Shown here: in pieces, positions 13,835 to 13,878 of the stretch
Layout: every line of letters begins with the position of its first letter
How positions within the stretch are numbered: position 1 is the first letter of the stretch
NCBI GenBank assembly: GCA_023144145.1
Contig: JAGLGG010000051.1
Span: 1 to 13,878 of the forward strand
Source: Anaerolineales bacterium
GTDB taxonomy: Bacteria > Chloroflexota > Anaerolineae > Anaerolineales > E44-bin32
Direction of reading: 5' to 3'
Length of the DNA stretch: 13,878 nucleotides
Notes under the pieces: model-generated
What the model was told of the DNA's origin: nothing
Database searches by the model: none
What the model saw: only the letters and a program-made list of their open reading frames with translations
Position numbers and translations under genes: made by a program

Positions 13835-13878
13835 AGGGGATTCCCTAATCGATGAATTAGTGATGAGCTAGACTCAGT

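Noticed and set aside
13835..13878. Possible end of another leftward gene at the right edge (a frame ending CTAGCTCATCACTAA on the - strand)
   Set aside because: Only about 40 bases are visible, too few to support a coding call.
1..13878. Search by eye for CRISPR arrays, insertion sequences, att sites, tRNA/rRNA genes and riboswitches
   Set aside because: No regularly spaced direct repeats, transposase motifs, cloverleaf patterns or known aptamer cores were seen.

Overview
The window looks like a chromosomal segment of a free-living bacterium, most likely a member of the Chloroflexota (Anaerolineae-like). That placement is an inference. It rests on moderate GC content, a primary sigma factor next to a K+-independent proton-pumping pyrophosphatase, a Zn-dependent HDAC-family deacylase, and a giant acidic TPR protein with repeated Pro-Asp/Glu-Trp-Leu motifs, a style I associate with that phylum. 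I see no phage genes, insertion sequences, CRISPR array, tRNA or rRNA.

Layout: (1) 1-1245 (+) is the 3' part of a polytopic membrane glycosyltransferase of the PMT/ArnT type, cut by the window edge. (2) 1256-2536 (-) is the primary sigma factor gene (rpoD/sigA), convergent with it; its probable terminator lies inside the glycosyltransferase coding sequence. (3) 2537-3140 is a 604-base gene-free region. It holds a promoter-hairpin-T-run unit on the - strand that would make a free RNA of about 80 nt or a sigA attenuator, a weaker sigA promoter, and an excellent + strand promoter for hppA. (4) 3141-5471 (+) is hppA, closed by a strong terminator. (5) 5681-6712 (+) is an HDAC-family deacylase with its own likely promoter. 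(6) 6852-11054 (+) encodes a 1400-residue protein with TPRs at both ends and an acidic middle carrying 21 short Trp motifs, several at a 24-25-residue period. (7) ndk and a class III-type sirtuin (cobB) follow on the same strand, with a GC-rich hairpin just before the ndk ribosome binding site. (8) 12354-13834 (-) is a thpR - SLOG protein - rsfS cluster, convergent with and overlapping cobB by 18 bases.

Functionally this is mostly housekeeping: transcription initiation, PPi-driven proton pumping, nucleotide balance, protein deacylation by Zn- and NAD-dependent enzymes, and RNA/ribosome factors. The least explained element, and the best candidate for something undescribed, is the giant TPR/Trp-motif protein. 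The second is the small transcript unit upstream of sigA.
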